Positions 1 to 9,201 of a stretch of 64,000 nt of DNA are shown here, piece after piece. The position numbers and the translations under genes are program-made. A model generated the notes under the pieces. That model was not told where the DNA came from, did no database searches, and saw nothing but the letters and a program-made list of their open reading frames with translations. Position 1 is the first letter of the stretch. Every line of letters starts with the position of its first letter. This DNA is from Klebsiella huaxiensis (lineage in GTDB: Bacteria > Pseudomonadota > Gammaproteobacteria > Enterobacterales > Enterobacteriaceae): positions 5,270,001-5,334,000 of the forward strand of contig NZ_CP036175.1 of NCBI RefSeq assembly GCF_003261575.2, written 5' to 3'.

Positions 1-1
1 C

Positions 2-1063
2 ACCTACTACGGGGCGATGAAACTCGGTGCCAGCGATTACTTTAACTCCCGTGGCGTACTCTACAATGACGGCAGCGGTAATAAAAAAAGTAACGCCGAA
101 GGTTTTTCAAAAATTGGCCAACGCAACGTCAAGCTGCAATACCGCCTTGAGGATATCAACCTGAATGCCCGCTGGGGCTGGCAGACGATGAAAAACTACG
201 GCGTCATCTCCAATTCCACCCGCCTCTCACCGACGACCTATTTAGGCTGGACCGGCGCGGTGAACTATGGTCCGTTTACGCTACGCGGTGCGTACATCGA
301 AAGCTCGATGGATCGCAACTCGCCGGATAAGAAACGATTTCAGACCAATAGCGGACAATATATTAACCACATCGCCAGCGGCGACATTCTGTGGCAAAGC
401 GAGCTCTTGAACATGCAGTACGCCTATGGTGAAAGCGATAACTATCTGCGCCGCCATATCCTGTTCACTAATCTTAAGCCAATGAAAGCACTGAATATTG
501 GTACCCAGGTGTACGCCACCCATGCGCTGGATGAGTACAAAAACATGCCGGCCAATAAGCGTGATTTTGACGACGACGCCTGGCATATCGCTATGGACGT
601 TAAGTGGCAGGCCGACAACTGGAGCACCAAATGGGGTCTTGGCTATACCGATGCCAATAAGGCTAATGAAGTGGGATTCTATCCACGTCACATGAGCAAA
701 AACTCGCGCGGCACCTTTACCTCAATGGCCTATGCAGGTAATGACTATATGCGCGACGGCGAACTGGTGCTCTCCAATATGTCGGATTACAACCTGACGC
801 CAGAGCTGGCTATCGGCCTGGCCGGTAACATTGCCCAGTTTAACTACCGTGGCAACCATGTTCGTACTGGCGAAATCAACGCCTTTAGCCGCTGGGTGCC
901 AACGCATCCGAGGCTGAAAAACCTCACCGTCTGGGCGATGTTCGGACCGGGCTGGTCTTATAAAATGAATGGCAAAACCCCGGTGCTGACCGACGGCCAT
1001 TACAGCCGGGCCAACTCGCTCTCCTCGGAAGTCATTATCGAATATAAGTTTAATCTGTTCTGA
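2..1063 (+). CDS. OprD-family outer membrane porin, 5' end outside the window
   Basis: This is the C-terminal part (about 353 residues) of a beta-barrel porin; the reading frame is already open at the window edge, so the start and signal peptide are missing. The alternating aromatic and polar strands, Gly/Asn/Asp-rich turns and the C-terminal phenylalanine (ending YKFNLF) are typical of outer-membrane proteins. The overall pattern fits the OprD/ChiP family, which forms substrate-selective channels for sugars, chitooligosaccharides or organic acids. It is convergent with the MFS gene at 1106-2473 and close to a sugar-acid catabolic cluster, so it may supply the same substrate. That link is inference. 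The family is fairly clear; the substrate is not. Confidence 0.75.
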   Translation, partial: TYYGAMKLGASDYFNSRGVLYNDGSGNKKSNAEGFSKIGQRNVKLQYRLEDINLNARWGWQTMKNYGVISNSTRLSPTTYLGWTGAVNYGPFTLRGAYIESSMDRNSPDKKRFQTNSGQYINHIASGDILWQSELLNMQYAYGESDNYLRRHILFTNLKPMKALNIGTQVYATHALDEYKNMPANKRDFDDDAWHIAMDVKWQADNWSTKWGLGYTDANKANEVGFYPRHMSKNSRGTFTSMAYAGNDYMRDGELVLSNMSDYNLTPELAIGLAGNIAQFNYRGNHVRTGEINAFSRWVPTHPRLKNLTVWAMFGPGWSYKMNGKTPVLTDGHYSRANSLSSEVIIEYKFNLF

Positions 1064-1070
1064 TATGCTC

Positions 1071-1092
1071 GCCCCGCCGCCATTGGCGGGGC
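1071..1092. terminator. Hairpin between convergent porin and MFS genes
   Basis: A perfect 8-bp stem (GCCCCGCC / GGCGGGGC) with a 6-base loop lies 8 bases after the porin stop and 14 bases from the MFS stop. There is no strong T run on either strand, so it may be a weak bidirectional terminator or an mRNA-end stabiliser. Confidence 0.55.
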
Positions 1093-1105
1093 AAACCTTC
1101 ACAAA

Positions 1106-2473
1106 TTACTTCTTCACATCATTGAGTTCATCGTTATAGCTTTCCCGCGTCACGCATACGCAGAGGATAGTAATCAGCGCCATACAGGCAAGGAACAGCG
1201 AGATAGGCCACGACTCGCCGCCGGACCACACCAGCAGTAAAGTGCCGATCATCGGCGTTAAGCCGCCAACGATATTCGCCAACTGGAAACCTAACGACAC
1301 GCCGGTATAGCGCACACTGGTGTCAAATAGCTCCGAAAAGAAGGCCGGCTGAACACTGAACATCATCCCCAGCCCAATGGAATAACAGAAGGTGGTGGCG
1401 AACATAAACATTTTCACCGAGCCAGAATCGATCATCCAGAACAGCGGGAAGGCAAAGATCAGCGTGATGGCAGCCCCTGCAAGATACACCGGGCGACGGC
1501 CAATTTTATCGGATAGCCAGCCAAAGAATGGGAAGGTAAAGATACCAACGAAGCTAGCTAACAGCAGGCCATTTAGCGCCGTTTCACGGGTGAAGTTCAG
1601 CTCTCTGGTGACGTACGACATGAAGAACGCCACCGTCAACCAACCCAGCACAATCTCCCCCATGCGCATGCCCATTGCCAGAAACACCGCTTTGCGATGG
1701 TGCTTCAGCACGGCGAGAATCGGAAACTGTTGTTCCGCCGCTTTCGGCGCGTTCTGCTGCTGTTTCTGATTTTCCTGGAATACCGGCGTCTCTTCAATGC
1801 GCGAACGGATAAACATGCCGACAAACAGCAACGCGATACTTAGCAGGAAAGGCACGCGCCAGCCCCAGGACATCAGGTCATCTTCCGGCAGCATCACCAC
1901 CAGCGCGAAAACGGCAGTCGCAATAAACAATCCAAGCACGTTACCTAACTGGACAAAAGTACCAAAAAAGCCACGACGATTGCGTGGCGCATATTCGGTG
2001 ATAAGCGTGGTCGCCCCGCCCCACTCGCCGCCGATGGCGAATCCCTGACAGAGACGCAGAAAAATCAAGATCAGCGGCGCGGCGTTGCCGATGGTGTCAT
2101 AGCTGGGGATGAGTCCAATGCAGAACGTCGAGATCCCCATAATCATCAGCGATAGCACCAGCGATTTTTTTCGGCCAATCTTATCGCCGTAGTGGCCAAA
2201 AACGATGGCCCCGATGGGGCGGCTCACAAAGGTGATTGACAGCGTCAGGAAGGATACCAGCAGCGCCATCAGCGGTGAGAGATTGGGGAAAAAGAGCGAC
2301 GGGAACACCAACGCGGCGGCGGTACCGTAAATAAAAAAGTCATAGAACTCGATGGTTGTGCCGGATAAACCTGAGCCTAGCACGGTGATCAGCTTTCTTC
2401 GTTCATGCTTTTGTAGCGATGTTTGTTCGTCTTTTGCAGGGGCAATGGCTGGCGAGGTAAGCATAGTCATCAT
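1106..2473 (-). CDS. MFS transporter of the MHS (metabolite:H+ symporter) type
   Basis: The 455-residue protein has about twelve membrane segments. The first helix carries IEFYDFFIYG (residues 41-50), and the loop between helices 2 and 3 carries GHYGDKIGRK (93-102), both typical of the MHS group with ProP, ShiA and KgtP. These are proton symporters of the inner membrane for organic acids, shikimate or betaines. The start at 2473 has AGAGG five bases upstream; two further Met codons follow at once, so the N-terminus is uncertain by a few residues. The upstream region holds a 16-bp palindrome (2555-2570) shared with two other promoters in this cluster, which suggests control by the LacI protein at 9733-10743. 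Substrate unknown; a sugar acid would fit the neighbours. Confidence 0.8.
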   Translation of the reverse strand: MMTMLTSPAIAPAKDEQTSLQKHERRKLITVLGSGLSGTTIEFYDFFIYGTAAALVFPSLFFPNLSPLMALLVSFLTLSITFVSRPIGAIVFGHYGDKIGRKKSLVLSLMIMGISTFCIGLIPSYDTIGNAAPLILIFLRLCQGFAIGGEWGGATTLITEYAPRNRRGFFGTFVQLGNVLGLFIATAVFALVVMLPEDDLMSWGWRVPFLLSIALLFVGMFIRSRIEETPVFQENQKQQQNAPKAAEQQFPILAVLKHHRKAVFLAMGMRMGEIVLGWLTVAFFMSYVTRELNFTRETALNGLLLASFVGIFTFPFFGWLSDKIGRRPVYLAGAAITLIFAFPLFWMIDSGSVKMFMFATTFCYSIGLGMMFSVQPAFFSELFDTSVRYTGVSLGFQLANIVGGLTPMIGTLLLVWSGGESWPISLFLACMALITILCVCVTRESYNDELNDVKK

Positions 2474-2554
2474 TAAATCCTCTGTCCTGAATCATTATTG
2501 TTAAATCGGGCGGCGCCTGGCTAACCGCAGTGGCGAAGGGAAAATCGCCAGCAA

Positions 2555-2570
2555 GCTAACTCGAATTAGC
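2555..2570. promoter_or_regulatory. Putative LacI-type operator, copy 1 (MFS promoter)
   Basis: GCTAACTCGAATTAGC is a near-perfect palindrome about 80 bases upstream of the MFS start. It is the reverse complement of the copy at 2920-2935, and a related copy lies upstream of the LacI gene at 10784-10799. Palindromes of this size with a central CG are typical of LacI/GalR operators. Confidence 0.7.
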
Positions 2571-2919
2571 TAATTATAACAAGATACAGAGATTCACAAC
2601 GTGAATGCTAAAAGAGTGTGACCAGGATCGGTTAAATTTTAACACTCATGCAAATCACCGATGCCGGTAAGGCGATCTAAAAAAAGACATAACCCATTAA
2701 AAATAAATGAAATACTAGTTAATTAGTGTTCAAGAATAATCAATCCACTTCTCTTCACCTTTTTTTCCACCGCCTAAACGCTTTTACAGGCATTTGTCCT
2801 CCCACACTCAGAACAAATTAAATAAAAACTTAAATATCAATATTTTAATAAAACAATATTGATAGCCATCACAAAATCCCGGTAAAGGGTTTGTCCCTAT
2901 CTTTTTTTTACCCTAATTT
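2571..2919. other. Intergenic region between divergent transport and isomerase genes
   Basis: About 350 bases of AT-rich DNA between the two operator copies. It must hold the divergent promoters of the MFS gene and the isomerase-like gene. I see no open reading frame and no clear structural RNA. The two operator copies lie 349 bases apart, which would allow repressor-mediated looping; that is inference. Confidence 0.4.
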
Positions 2920-2935
2920 GCTAATTCGAGTTAGC
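2920..2935. promoter_or_regulatory. Putative LacI-type operator, copy 2 (catabolic operon promoter)
   Basis: GCTAATTCGAGTTAGC, the exact reverse complement of copy 1, lies about 100 bases upstream of the start of the gene at 3037. It probably controls the operon from 3037 to 9622. Confidence 0.7.
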
Positions 2936-3036
2936 TAATGAAATCAGCAACCAAAGAAGCGGCTGATACGGCACGAAACCATGCGCAGCACGATGAACGA
3001 TAACTAAGCTACCTATCCCCTACAGGAGAAATTCAC

Positions 3037-4686
3037 ATGTTGAATTTAACGTTACCCGCGGAAGCCGAGTTTATTACCCCGAAATCAGGCGAAGTTTTGA
3101 TGGTCACCAATGCGGATCTCCGCGAACCGGCTAACGTCACCTGCTGGCCCACACAAAAATTATTTGAACAACGTCTGGAAGCGGCGCTGGAAACATTAGG
3201 CTATCGGCTACGGCGCGCCCATCCGGTCAATGAGAGCCGCGGTCACGGGTTTATCAGCAGCCAGAAGGAAGGTAGCGATCTGTTCGCCCAAATAGATCCG
3301 GATGCACCGGTTATCGTCCTGCTGACCGCCTGGCAATACTCTCACCATCTTGCCCCTTCACTAGTGCATCACCGTGGCCCCATTTTGCTGCTCGCCAATT
3401 TCGATGGCACCTGGCCGGGCCTGGTCGGCATGCTCTGCATGGCCGGATGCCTCACCAGCCTTGAGCGTAACTACTCGCGGCTATGGTCCGAAACCTTTGC
3501 CGATGACGCGTTTATTCGCGGCTTAGAGACCTGGCTGCGCGATGGCCACCTCAGCCATAAGCTCGGCTATTTGCATCCGGTCGCCCCCAGCGCACCGCTG
3601 CTGGCCAGCGAAGCCGGGCAGATTGGCGTCAAAGTTGGGCAGTCGATCCTCAAACATAAAGCCATTGTCGGCCTGTTCGACACCTTCTGTATGGGGATGA
3701 TCAACGGTGTCTTCCCGCAAAAAGCGATGATCGATGTGGGGATGCCGGTGGAGTCGCTATCGCAATCGGCGCTGCTGGTTGAGATGAATAAAGTACCGGC
3801 CGCCCTGCGCGAAGCCTGCCTCGACTGGTACGAAACTCGCGGAATGCAGTTTAAATTCGGCCCTGACAGTGCGCAGGATCTCACCCGGGAGCAGGTGCTG
3901 GAACAGTGTGCAATGATGATAGCTATGGCGCGTTTCGTGAAGCGATTCGGGCTGACGGCGGTTGGCGTGCAGTATCAACAGGGGCTCAAAGACAGCTGTG
4001 CGGCCTCTGATTTTGCAGAGGGCGCTATCGGCAACGCCGAGCGCTTCCCGATCCCGGATGAGCACGGCGAGATTATCTGCCCGGATGCGCCAATCCCCTG
4101 CATCAACGAGGTGGATATGGGCAGCGCCATCCCGCAGGTAATGCTGGCGAAGCTGCTCGGCGCGCTGGGTATGGAGAGCGAAACCACCCTCCACGATATC
4201 CGCTGGGGTAGCGAATACAACGGCACATTTTATTGGGATCTGGAGATCTCCGGCGCGGTCCCGTTCGCCCATCTGAAAGGCGGGATCGCCGGAGCCACCG
4301 GCTATCGCCAGCCGCCGATGTTCTTCCCCTACGGTGGTTCAACTATCGCCGGGCAGGGCAAAGCCGGACGCTTTATCTGGGCGCGCGCGCACTATGAAGG
4401 CACTCAGGTGATCCTGCATATCGGCACCGGTACCGCCGTCGAACTGCCGCATGATGAATTCGAACGCCGCCGCAAGGCGACCAACTACGAGTGGCCGCTA
4501 CTCAACGCCGTTCTCGACGGGGTTTCGCGCGATGATTTAATGGCGGGACACCAAAGTAACCATCTCAGTCTGGCTTACGTAGAGGAGGAGGTTTTATCCG
4601 AAGTGCTGAACGCCTTTATTGCCCAGGCGCTGACGCAAAATATAAAAGTCTTTATCGCAGGCGATGCTCATTTATTAATGAAATAA
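3037..4686 (+). CDS. L-fucose/L-arabinose isomerase-family protein
   Basis: The 549-residue soluble protein resembles the fucose-isomerase-like fold, with an N-terminal Rossmann-like domain and a C-terminal region containing IRWGSEYNGTFYWDLEISG. The segment NEVDMGSAIP at about 352-361 would supply the acidic metal ligands seen in FucI/AraA-type enzymes. Such enzymes interconvert an aldose and a ketose with a divalent metal ion. The start has AGGAGA nine bases upstream. It is the first gene of the operon and follows operator copy 2. Because the downstream enzymes look like an oxidative, non-phosphorylative route, the true reaction may differ from classical isomerisation. Family assignment is moderate; substrate unknown. 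Confidence 0.65.
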   Translation: MLNLTLPAEAEFITPKSGEVLMVTNADLREPANVTCWPTQKLFEQRLEAALETLGYRLRRAHPVNESRGHGFISSQKEGSDLFAQIDPDAPVIVLLTAWQYSHHLAPSLVHHRGPILLLANFDGTWPGLVGMLCMAGCLTSLERNYSRLWSETFADDAFIRGLETWLRDGHLSHKLGYLHPVAPSAPLLASEAGQIGVKVGQSILKHKAIVGLFDTFCMGMINGVFPQKAMIDVGMPVESLSQSALLVEMNKVPAALREACLDWYETRGMQFKFGPDSAQDLTREQVLEQCAMMIAMARFVKRFGLTAVGVQYQQGLKDSCAASDFAEGAIGNAERFPIPDEHGEIICPDAPIPCINEVDMGSAIPQVMLAKLLGALGMESETTLHDIRWGSEYNGTFYWDLEISGAVPFAHLKGGIAGATGYRQPPMFFPYGGSTIAGQGKAGRFIWARAHYEGTQVILHIGTGTAVELPHDEFERRRKATNYEWPLLNAVLDGVSRDDLMAGHQSNHLSLAYVEEEVLSEVLNAFIAQALTQNIKVFIAGDAHLLMK

Positions 4687-4750
4687 AAACTGATTCGCTT
4701 ATGTAATTTTTACGTTGTTAGCGATCCTGGCAAACATCCGCTTAATTCGT

Positions 4751-4817
4751 CTCTTTATCGCCCATAAAGAGCGGGTCAACGCGCATCTGTCCGGGCGGGC
4801 CTTTTGCTTGCCCGGAC
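4751..4817 (+). other. Two consecutive hairpins in the operon spacer
   Basis: CTCTTTAT/ATAAAGAG (4751-4758 and 4764-4771) is followed by GTCCGGGC/GCCCGGAC (4789-4796 and 4810-4817), which ends just before the ribosome binding site of the next gene. They may be mRNA processing or attenuation structures that separate the expression of the isomerase-like gene from the transporter gene. Confidence 0.45.
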
Positions 4818-4830
4818 GAGAGAGGATTAT

Positions 4831-6288
4831 ATGTATCAGCAGCAACATATTGAATTTATTATCCAAAAGGCAAAGAAACGGCTCGACCTACAGGAAGCCC
4901 CCGGCTGTACCAAAGCGGGATGGCTAATGATCACCGCATTATTAATTGAGTCATGGGATATTTATTCCATGGCGTTTATCTTATTCGCCCTGAAAGATAT
5001 TTATGAACCTAGCAGTTGGCTGCTCGGTTTTACCGCCGCCGGTACTCAGCTCGGCGCGGTTATCGGCGCGCTGCTCGGCGGCTGGCTGACCGACAAACTC
5101 GGACGGCGCAAAATTTTCCTCTGGTCGATGATCCTGTTCGCGATTTTCGCCGTGCTTCAGGGCCTGGCGCCCAATATGTACTGGCTGGCGATTATTCGCT
5201 GCCTCGCCGGGATCCCGGTGGGCGCGGACGTGGCCAACGGCTTTACCTACATCATGGAGGTGATGCCGAAAGGCAAGCGCGAAGTGATGGCGAACCGCTG
5301 GCAGTTTATGTTCGCGCTGGGAATTATCGCCGCTATCCTGCTGGTCACTACTCTGGTCGCGCTTGATGTTCACCCGGATATGATCTGGCGCATCGTGCTG
5401 GCGGTTCCGGCGATCCCTGCCTGTCTGCTGCTGTTTATGCGTCGGGAGTTACCGGAAACCCCAGCCTGGTTTGTGGAACGCGGCCGCTTTATCGAAGCTA
5501 AAAAAGCCTCCCGCGAATATTACGGCGAACAGGATGGCCGCCTGCTGGACGACATTCTACCCAACGAAAACGTCACTATCGCCGACCCGACGCTCAAAGA
5601 GACGTTGCACGATCTGTTCCGCCGCCCGTTTACCCGCCGCACAACCCTGTTCGGCTGGTTCTCCTGCGCCGTACAGTCGTTTGAAAACTATGCCTTCTCG
5701 TTCTTCCTACCGCTGATTCTCGTCACCATCGGTATTTCCGGACAGATTCAGAACAACCTCGCCCTGCTGGCGGTGAACTGCATCGCCGCGCTCTCGGCGT
5801 TCGTTGGCCCACTGCTGTTGCCGAAACTCGGCCATAAAGGGCTGAGCAAATACGGCTTCCTGCTGGTGACCATCGGTATCTCGATTTCGGCGTGGGGCGT
5901 CTATAGCAGCAGCTTCGCTTTTATCATCTTCGGCGCAGCGCTGATGCTATGGGGTCACTACTGGGACTCTGAAAGCGGGATGACGGTCATCTCCCTCGTG
6001 GCAAAACCGCGTTACCGCGGCGTGGCTTCCGGTATCGGCTACACCATCGTCAAGGTCACCGCCTTCGTCACGACTCTGGTATTCCCGGCCCTGTTTGAGG
6101 CAGTCGGCGTGCCAGTCGCCTCAATGATTATCGCTATCGCGCCGTTCTGCGCCTTCCTCGCCTCCATTTTCCTGCTGCCGGAAGTCTTCGGCCATGCGGT
6201 GGGCGACGAAAATGATCAAGAACATGACGCCAGCCCGGCAATCGTCCTGCAGGGTCATGAATCACCGGCCTCAACCTCTAAACATTAA
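4831..6288 (+). CDS. MFS sugar-type transporter
   Basis: A 485-residue inner-membrane protein with about twelve membrane helices and the MFS loop motif GGWLTDKLGRRK at 83-94. It resembles the sugar-porter and NiaP-like families, with a characteristic RR(E)LPETPAWF segment after helix 6. I chose the ATG at 4831 because a purine-rich GAGAGGA lies six bases before it; an upstream in-frame start would run through the hairpin. It sits second in the catabolic operon and probably imports the substrate of the isomerase and dehydratase. This would be a second uptake system beside the MHS carrier at 1106-2473. Confidence 0.8.
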   Translation: MYQQQHIEFIIQKAKKRLDLQEAPGCTKAGWLMITALLIESWDIYSMAFILFALKDIYEPSSWLLGFTAAGTQLGAVIGALLGGWLTDKLGRRKIFLWSMILFAIFAVLQGLAPNMYWLAIIRCLAGIPVGADVANGFTYIMEVMPKGKREVMANRWQFMFALGIIAAILLVTTLVALDVHPDMIWRIVLAVPAIPACLLLFMRRELPETPAWFVERGRFIEAKKASREYYGEQDGRLLDDILPNENVTIADPTLKETLHDLFRRPFTRRTTLFGWFSCAVQSFENYAFSFFLPLILVTIGISGQIQNNLALLAVNCIAALSAFVGPLLLPKLGHKGLSKYGFLLVTIGISISAWGVYSSSFAFIIFGAALMLWGHYWDSESGMTVISLVAKPRYRGVASGIGYTIVKVTAFVTTLVFPALFEAVGVPVASMIIAIAPFCAFLASIFLLPEVFGHAVGDENDQEHDASPAIVLQGHESPASTSKH

Positions 6289-6294
6289 CCGCCC

Positions 6295-6312
6295 GGGCCG
6301 CAGAGGCGGCCC
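6295..6312 (+). other. GC-rich hairpin after the MFS gene
   Basis: A perfect 7-bp stem, GGGCCGC / GCGGCCC with loop AGAG, lies between the MFS stop and the next start and has no T run. It may stabilise the upstream mRNA or mark a processing site. Confidence 0.4.
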
Positions 6313-6340
6313 CCGCTGAACACATAAAGGAAGGAATCAG

Positions 6341-7444
6341 ATGAACAGCACAAAAATGCCCGTGATTGAAAATATCGAACTGATGACCGCCCGCGTTCCG
6401 CTGCCGGAAGGCCCCTGGGGAGATCAGATTCACCACGTCACCGATATCGAAGTGGCGATTGTTGATGTCTACGGTTCAAACGGTCACGTTGGTACCGGCT
6501 TTAGCCACACTTCCGGCTGGTGTGGAAAAACCATCTCCGCGCTGATAGCCGAGATTATCCCGGACGTGATCGGCCAGCCGCTCTCGCCGCGCGGCCTGTG
6601 GCATCGTTCATATAAACACGTTCACGACGTCGGCGGCGCGGGCGTCACCACCCATGCTCTGGCAGCGCTGGATATTGCCTACTGGGATCTCCTGGGCAAA
6701 ACCCTCAACGCGCCGATCATCGATATTATTGGCCGCGTTCGCGATCGCGTTCCGCTGTACGGCAGCGGCATCAACTTGCATCTGTCCATTGAGGAAGTGA
6801 TCGACCAGGTCAAACGCTGGAAAAGCACCGGCTACCTGGCAGCGAAAGTGAAGGTCGGTAAACCGACGCTGGAAGAAGACGTGGAGCGGCTGCGCAAAAT
6901 CCAGGAGGCCGTTCCAGGCTTCCCGCTGGCGGTTGACGCCAACCAGGGCTGGAACTTCCCGCAGGCGCTGCGCGCGTTCAAGCTGTTCGAGCCGCTCAAT
7001 CTGTTATGGATTGAAGAGCCTCTGCCCTCCGACGATATCACCGGCCATCTCAAGCTTCGCGAACGCAGCACTACGCCTATCGCGCTGGGCGAAAACGTCT
7101 ATAACTTAAACCAGTTCACGCAATACATCGAGAGCGGCTGTGCGGATTACATCCAGGCGGATCTCGGACGCGTCGGCGGGATCACCGGTTATCTGGATAT
7201 CGCCGCCGTCGCCCGTGCGCACAACCTGCCGATGACGCCGCATTTTGTCATGGAGCTCAGCGCCAGCCTGCTGGCGACGGTACCGAATATCTCATACGCC
7301 GAAATGACCGACGGTGGACGCTGGAAGGATCTGCGCATTATCGCCGAGGCGGGCGAAGAGGTGGACGGCTACTACGTGCCGAGCGAACGACCAGGCCACG
7401 GCATCATTCTCGATCGTGACTATCTCGCAACACACAAAATCTAA
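6341..7444 (+). CDS. Enolase-superfamily sugar-acid dehydratase (mandelate racemase type)
   Basis: The 367-residue protein has the capping domain and barrel of the mandelate racemase/muconate-lactonising group. The catalytic set is visible: K-x-K at 169-171 (KVKVG), metal ligands D199 (DAN), E225 (WIEEP) and E251 (GEN), then D274 and H301 (TPHFVMEL). A Lys pair plus a His/Asp dyad is typical of acid-sugar dehydratases, which convert aldonic or aldaric acids into 2-keto-3-deoxy acids. The RBS is AAGGAAGGAA. Its product would be the natural substrate of the aldolase-like enzyme encoded at 8290-9201. The exact sugar acid cannot be read from the sequence. Confidence 0.85.
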   Translation: MNSTKMPVIENIELMTARVPLPEGPWGDQIHHVTDIEVAIVDVYGSNGHVGTGFSHTSGWCGKTISALIAEIIPDVIGQPLSPRGLWHRSYKHVHDVGGAGVTTHALAALDIAYWDLLGKTLNAPIIDIIGRVRDRVPLYGSGINLHLSIEEVIDQVKRWKSTGYLAAKVKVGKPTLEEDVERLRKIQEAVPGFPLAVDANQGWNFPQALRAFKLFEPLNLLWIEEPLPSDDITGHLKLRERSTTPIALGENVYNLNQFTQYIESGCADYIQADLGRVGGITGYLDIAAVARAHNLPMTPHFVMELSASLLATVPNISYAEMTDGGRWKDLRIIAEAGEEVDGYYVPSERPGHGIILDRDYLATHKI

Positions 7445-7468
7445 CCACTCAGTGATGGGGAAAGGACA

Positions 7469-8296
7469 ATGGAAGACACGTTATTCTCAGTTAAAGACAA
7501 GGTCATCATTGTGACCGGCGGCCTTGGACAGCTGGGGGCGCAGTACGTGAAGACCTTACATGAGCGCGGCGCAAAGGTGGCGGCGCTAGCCACCCGTGTC
7601 GATGCCGCACGTATCGATCGCGTGCTAGGGGCGATAAAGGACTCCGACCGCCTGCTTTGCGCGGAAGTGAATATTACCGACAAAGCCAGTATTAACCGGG
7701 TTCTTGATAGCATCGAAGCAAAATGGGGCGTGCCGGATGGTCTGGTAAACAATGCAGGTGTTGATACCCAGCCCAGCGCGCCGCCGGAAGTGTCCGGCCC
7801 GTTTGAGGAGTTTCCGGAAGAGGTATTCCGCGAAGTGGTGGAAGTGAATCTGGTCGGCACCTTCCTGATGACTCAGCAGGTTGGCAAGCGTATGAAACTG
7901 GCCGGCAAAGGCGGTTCGATTATCAACGTCGGCTCGATCTACGGCGTGGTCTCCCCGGTGCAGGATATCTATAGCTATAAAAAAGAGGACACCGGCATTC
8001 CTTTCGTTAAACCGGTGGCCTATTCGGCGGCAAAATCCGGGCTGTATAACTTTACCCGCTACTGCGCTACCTACTGGGGCCGCGACGGCATTCGCGTCAA
8101 TACCCTGACCCTTTCCGGCGTTGAGCGTAGCGACCAGGATCCGCGTTTTCAGAAAAACTACACCAACCGTATTCCGATTGGACGGATGGCAAAACCCCAT
8201 GAGTACAACGGTGCGGTGGTGTTCCTGCTCTCCGACGCGTCGGTCTATATGACCGGCTCCAACGTGGTGGTGGATGGAGGCTGGACCGCATGGTAA
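7469..8296 (+). CDS. SDR-family oxidoreductase
   Basis: A 275-residue short-chain dehydrogenase/reductase. It has the cofactor glycine motif TGGLGQLG (16-23), NNAG at 94-97, Ser156 and the catalytic Tyr185/Lys189 in YSAAK. Such enzymes oxidise or reduce sugars and sugar acids with NAD(P)+. The gene has GAAAGGACA before its ATG and ends 7 bases inside the next gene, so the two are translationally coupled. In this operon it could oxidise a sugar to its lactone or acid, or act on the 2-keto-3-deoxy acid. An insertion between the serine and tyrosine (about 158-183) is longer than in many SDRs. Confidence 0.85.
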   Translation: MEDTLFSVKDKVIIVTGGLGQLGAQYVKTLHERGAKVAALATRVDAARIDRVLGAIKDSDRLLCAEVNITDKASINRVLDSIEAKWGVPDGLVNNAGVDTQPSAPPEVSGPFEEFPEEVFREVVEVNLVGTFLMTQQVGKRMKLAGKGGSIINVGSIYGVVSPVQDIYSYKKEDTGIPFVKPVAYSAAKSGLYNFTRYCATYWGRDGIRVNTLTLSGVERSDQDPRFQKNYTNRIPIGRMAKPHEYNGAVVFLLSDASVYMTGSNVVVDGGWTAW

Positions 8297-9201
8297 ACGA
8301 TAAATGGCAGGTTTTCCGCGGCATTATCTCCGCCGTGGTGACGCCGATGCACGCCGACGAGTCGGTAAACTATGCGGCGCTGGACACCCTCGCCCGCGCC
8401 CAGCTGGCGCGCGGGGTTGAAGGCTTTTACTGCTGCGGCTCCTCCGGAGAGGGGCCGTTACTGCGTTTCGATGAGCGCAGGCAGGTGCTGGCAACGCTGG
8501 TACAGGCGGCGGAGGGCAAAGTGCCGGTGATCTCCCACGTCGGAACACCGCGCACCCGGGATGCCGTCGAGCTGGCAAAAAGCGCCGAGCAGGACGGGGC
8601 CAGCGCGGTATCGCTGGTGCCGCCCTACTACTACAAATATAGCCGCGAGGAGATTATCGCCTACTACCGTCGGGTACTGGACGCCATTTCGATTCCGGTG
8701 ATTTTGTATAATATTCCGCAGTTTACCGGCGTCGAGCTTGACCATCAGACCGCCGAAGCGCTGCTCGGCGACGAGCAGGTGCTGGGGGTGAAGCACACTT
8801 CGCATAACCTCTACTCGCTGGAGCGGATGATCGCCCGCTATCCGGACAAAGTGTTCTTTAACGGTTTCGATGAGATCTTCCTTTCCAGCCTCGCGGCAGG
8901 TGCGACGGCCACCGTCGGCACCACGGTCAACCTCCAGCCGGAGTTGTTTCTCGCTCTGCGCAGCGCGTTTAAGCAGGGCGATATCGCCCGGGCGCAGCGC
9001 TTACAGCAGCAGATTAACGAAGTCGTGGAAAACCTGGTGGCGCGCGGCGTGTTTCAGTCGGCGAAGTATCTTGCCGGTAAAGAGACCGTCGAAACAGGAC
9101 CAACCCGCGAGCCGTTTGTGGCGCTGACGGCGGCGCAGAAAGGGGAGCTGGATGAACTCTATCTGCGCTTACGGGGGTATATCGCCGATGCCCGGCAATG
9201 A
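8290..9201 (+). CDS. Dihydrodipicolinate synthase/N-acetylneuraminate lyase-family aldolase
   Basis: A 303-residue class I aldolase of the DHDPS/NAL family. GSSGEG (50-55) binds the carboxylate of the keto acid, Tyr140 (ILYNIP) is the proton-relay tyrosine, and Lys168 (GVKHTS) is the Schiff-base lysine. Members next to dehydratases usually cleave 2-keto-3-deoxy sugar acids to pyruvate plus an aldehyde (YagE-like), or dehydrate them. The start overlaps the SDR stop by 7 bases. With the dehydratase and SDR it gives a coherent non-phosphorylative sugar-acid pathway. Confidence 0.85.
   Translation: MVNDKWQVFRGIISAVVTPMHADESVNYAALDTLARAQLARGVEGFYCCGSSGEGPLLRFDERRQVLATLVQAAEGKVPVISHVGTPRTRDAVELAKSAEQDGASAVSLVPPYYYKYSREEIIAYYRRVLDAISIPVILYNIPQFTGVELDHQTAEALLGDEQVLGVKHTSHNLYSLERMIARYPDKVFFNGFDEIFLSSLAAGATATVGTTVNLQPELFLALRSAFKQGDIARAQRLQQQINEVVENLVARGVFQSAKYLAGKETVETGPTREPFVALTAAQKGELDELYLRLRGYIADARQ

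Noticed and set aside
281..691. Long open frames antisense to the porin
   Set aside because: They lie wholly within the porin gene, have no RBS and no recognisable domains; they reflect GC-rich codon use of the plus-strand gene.
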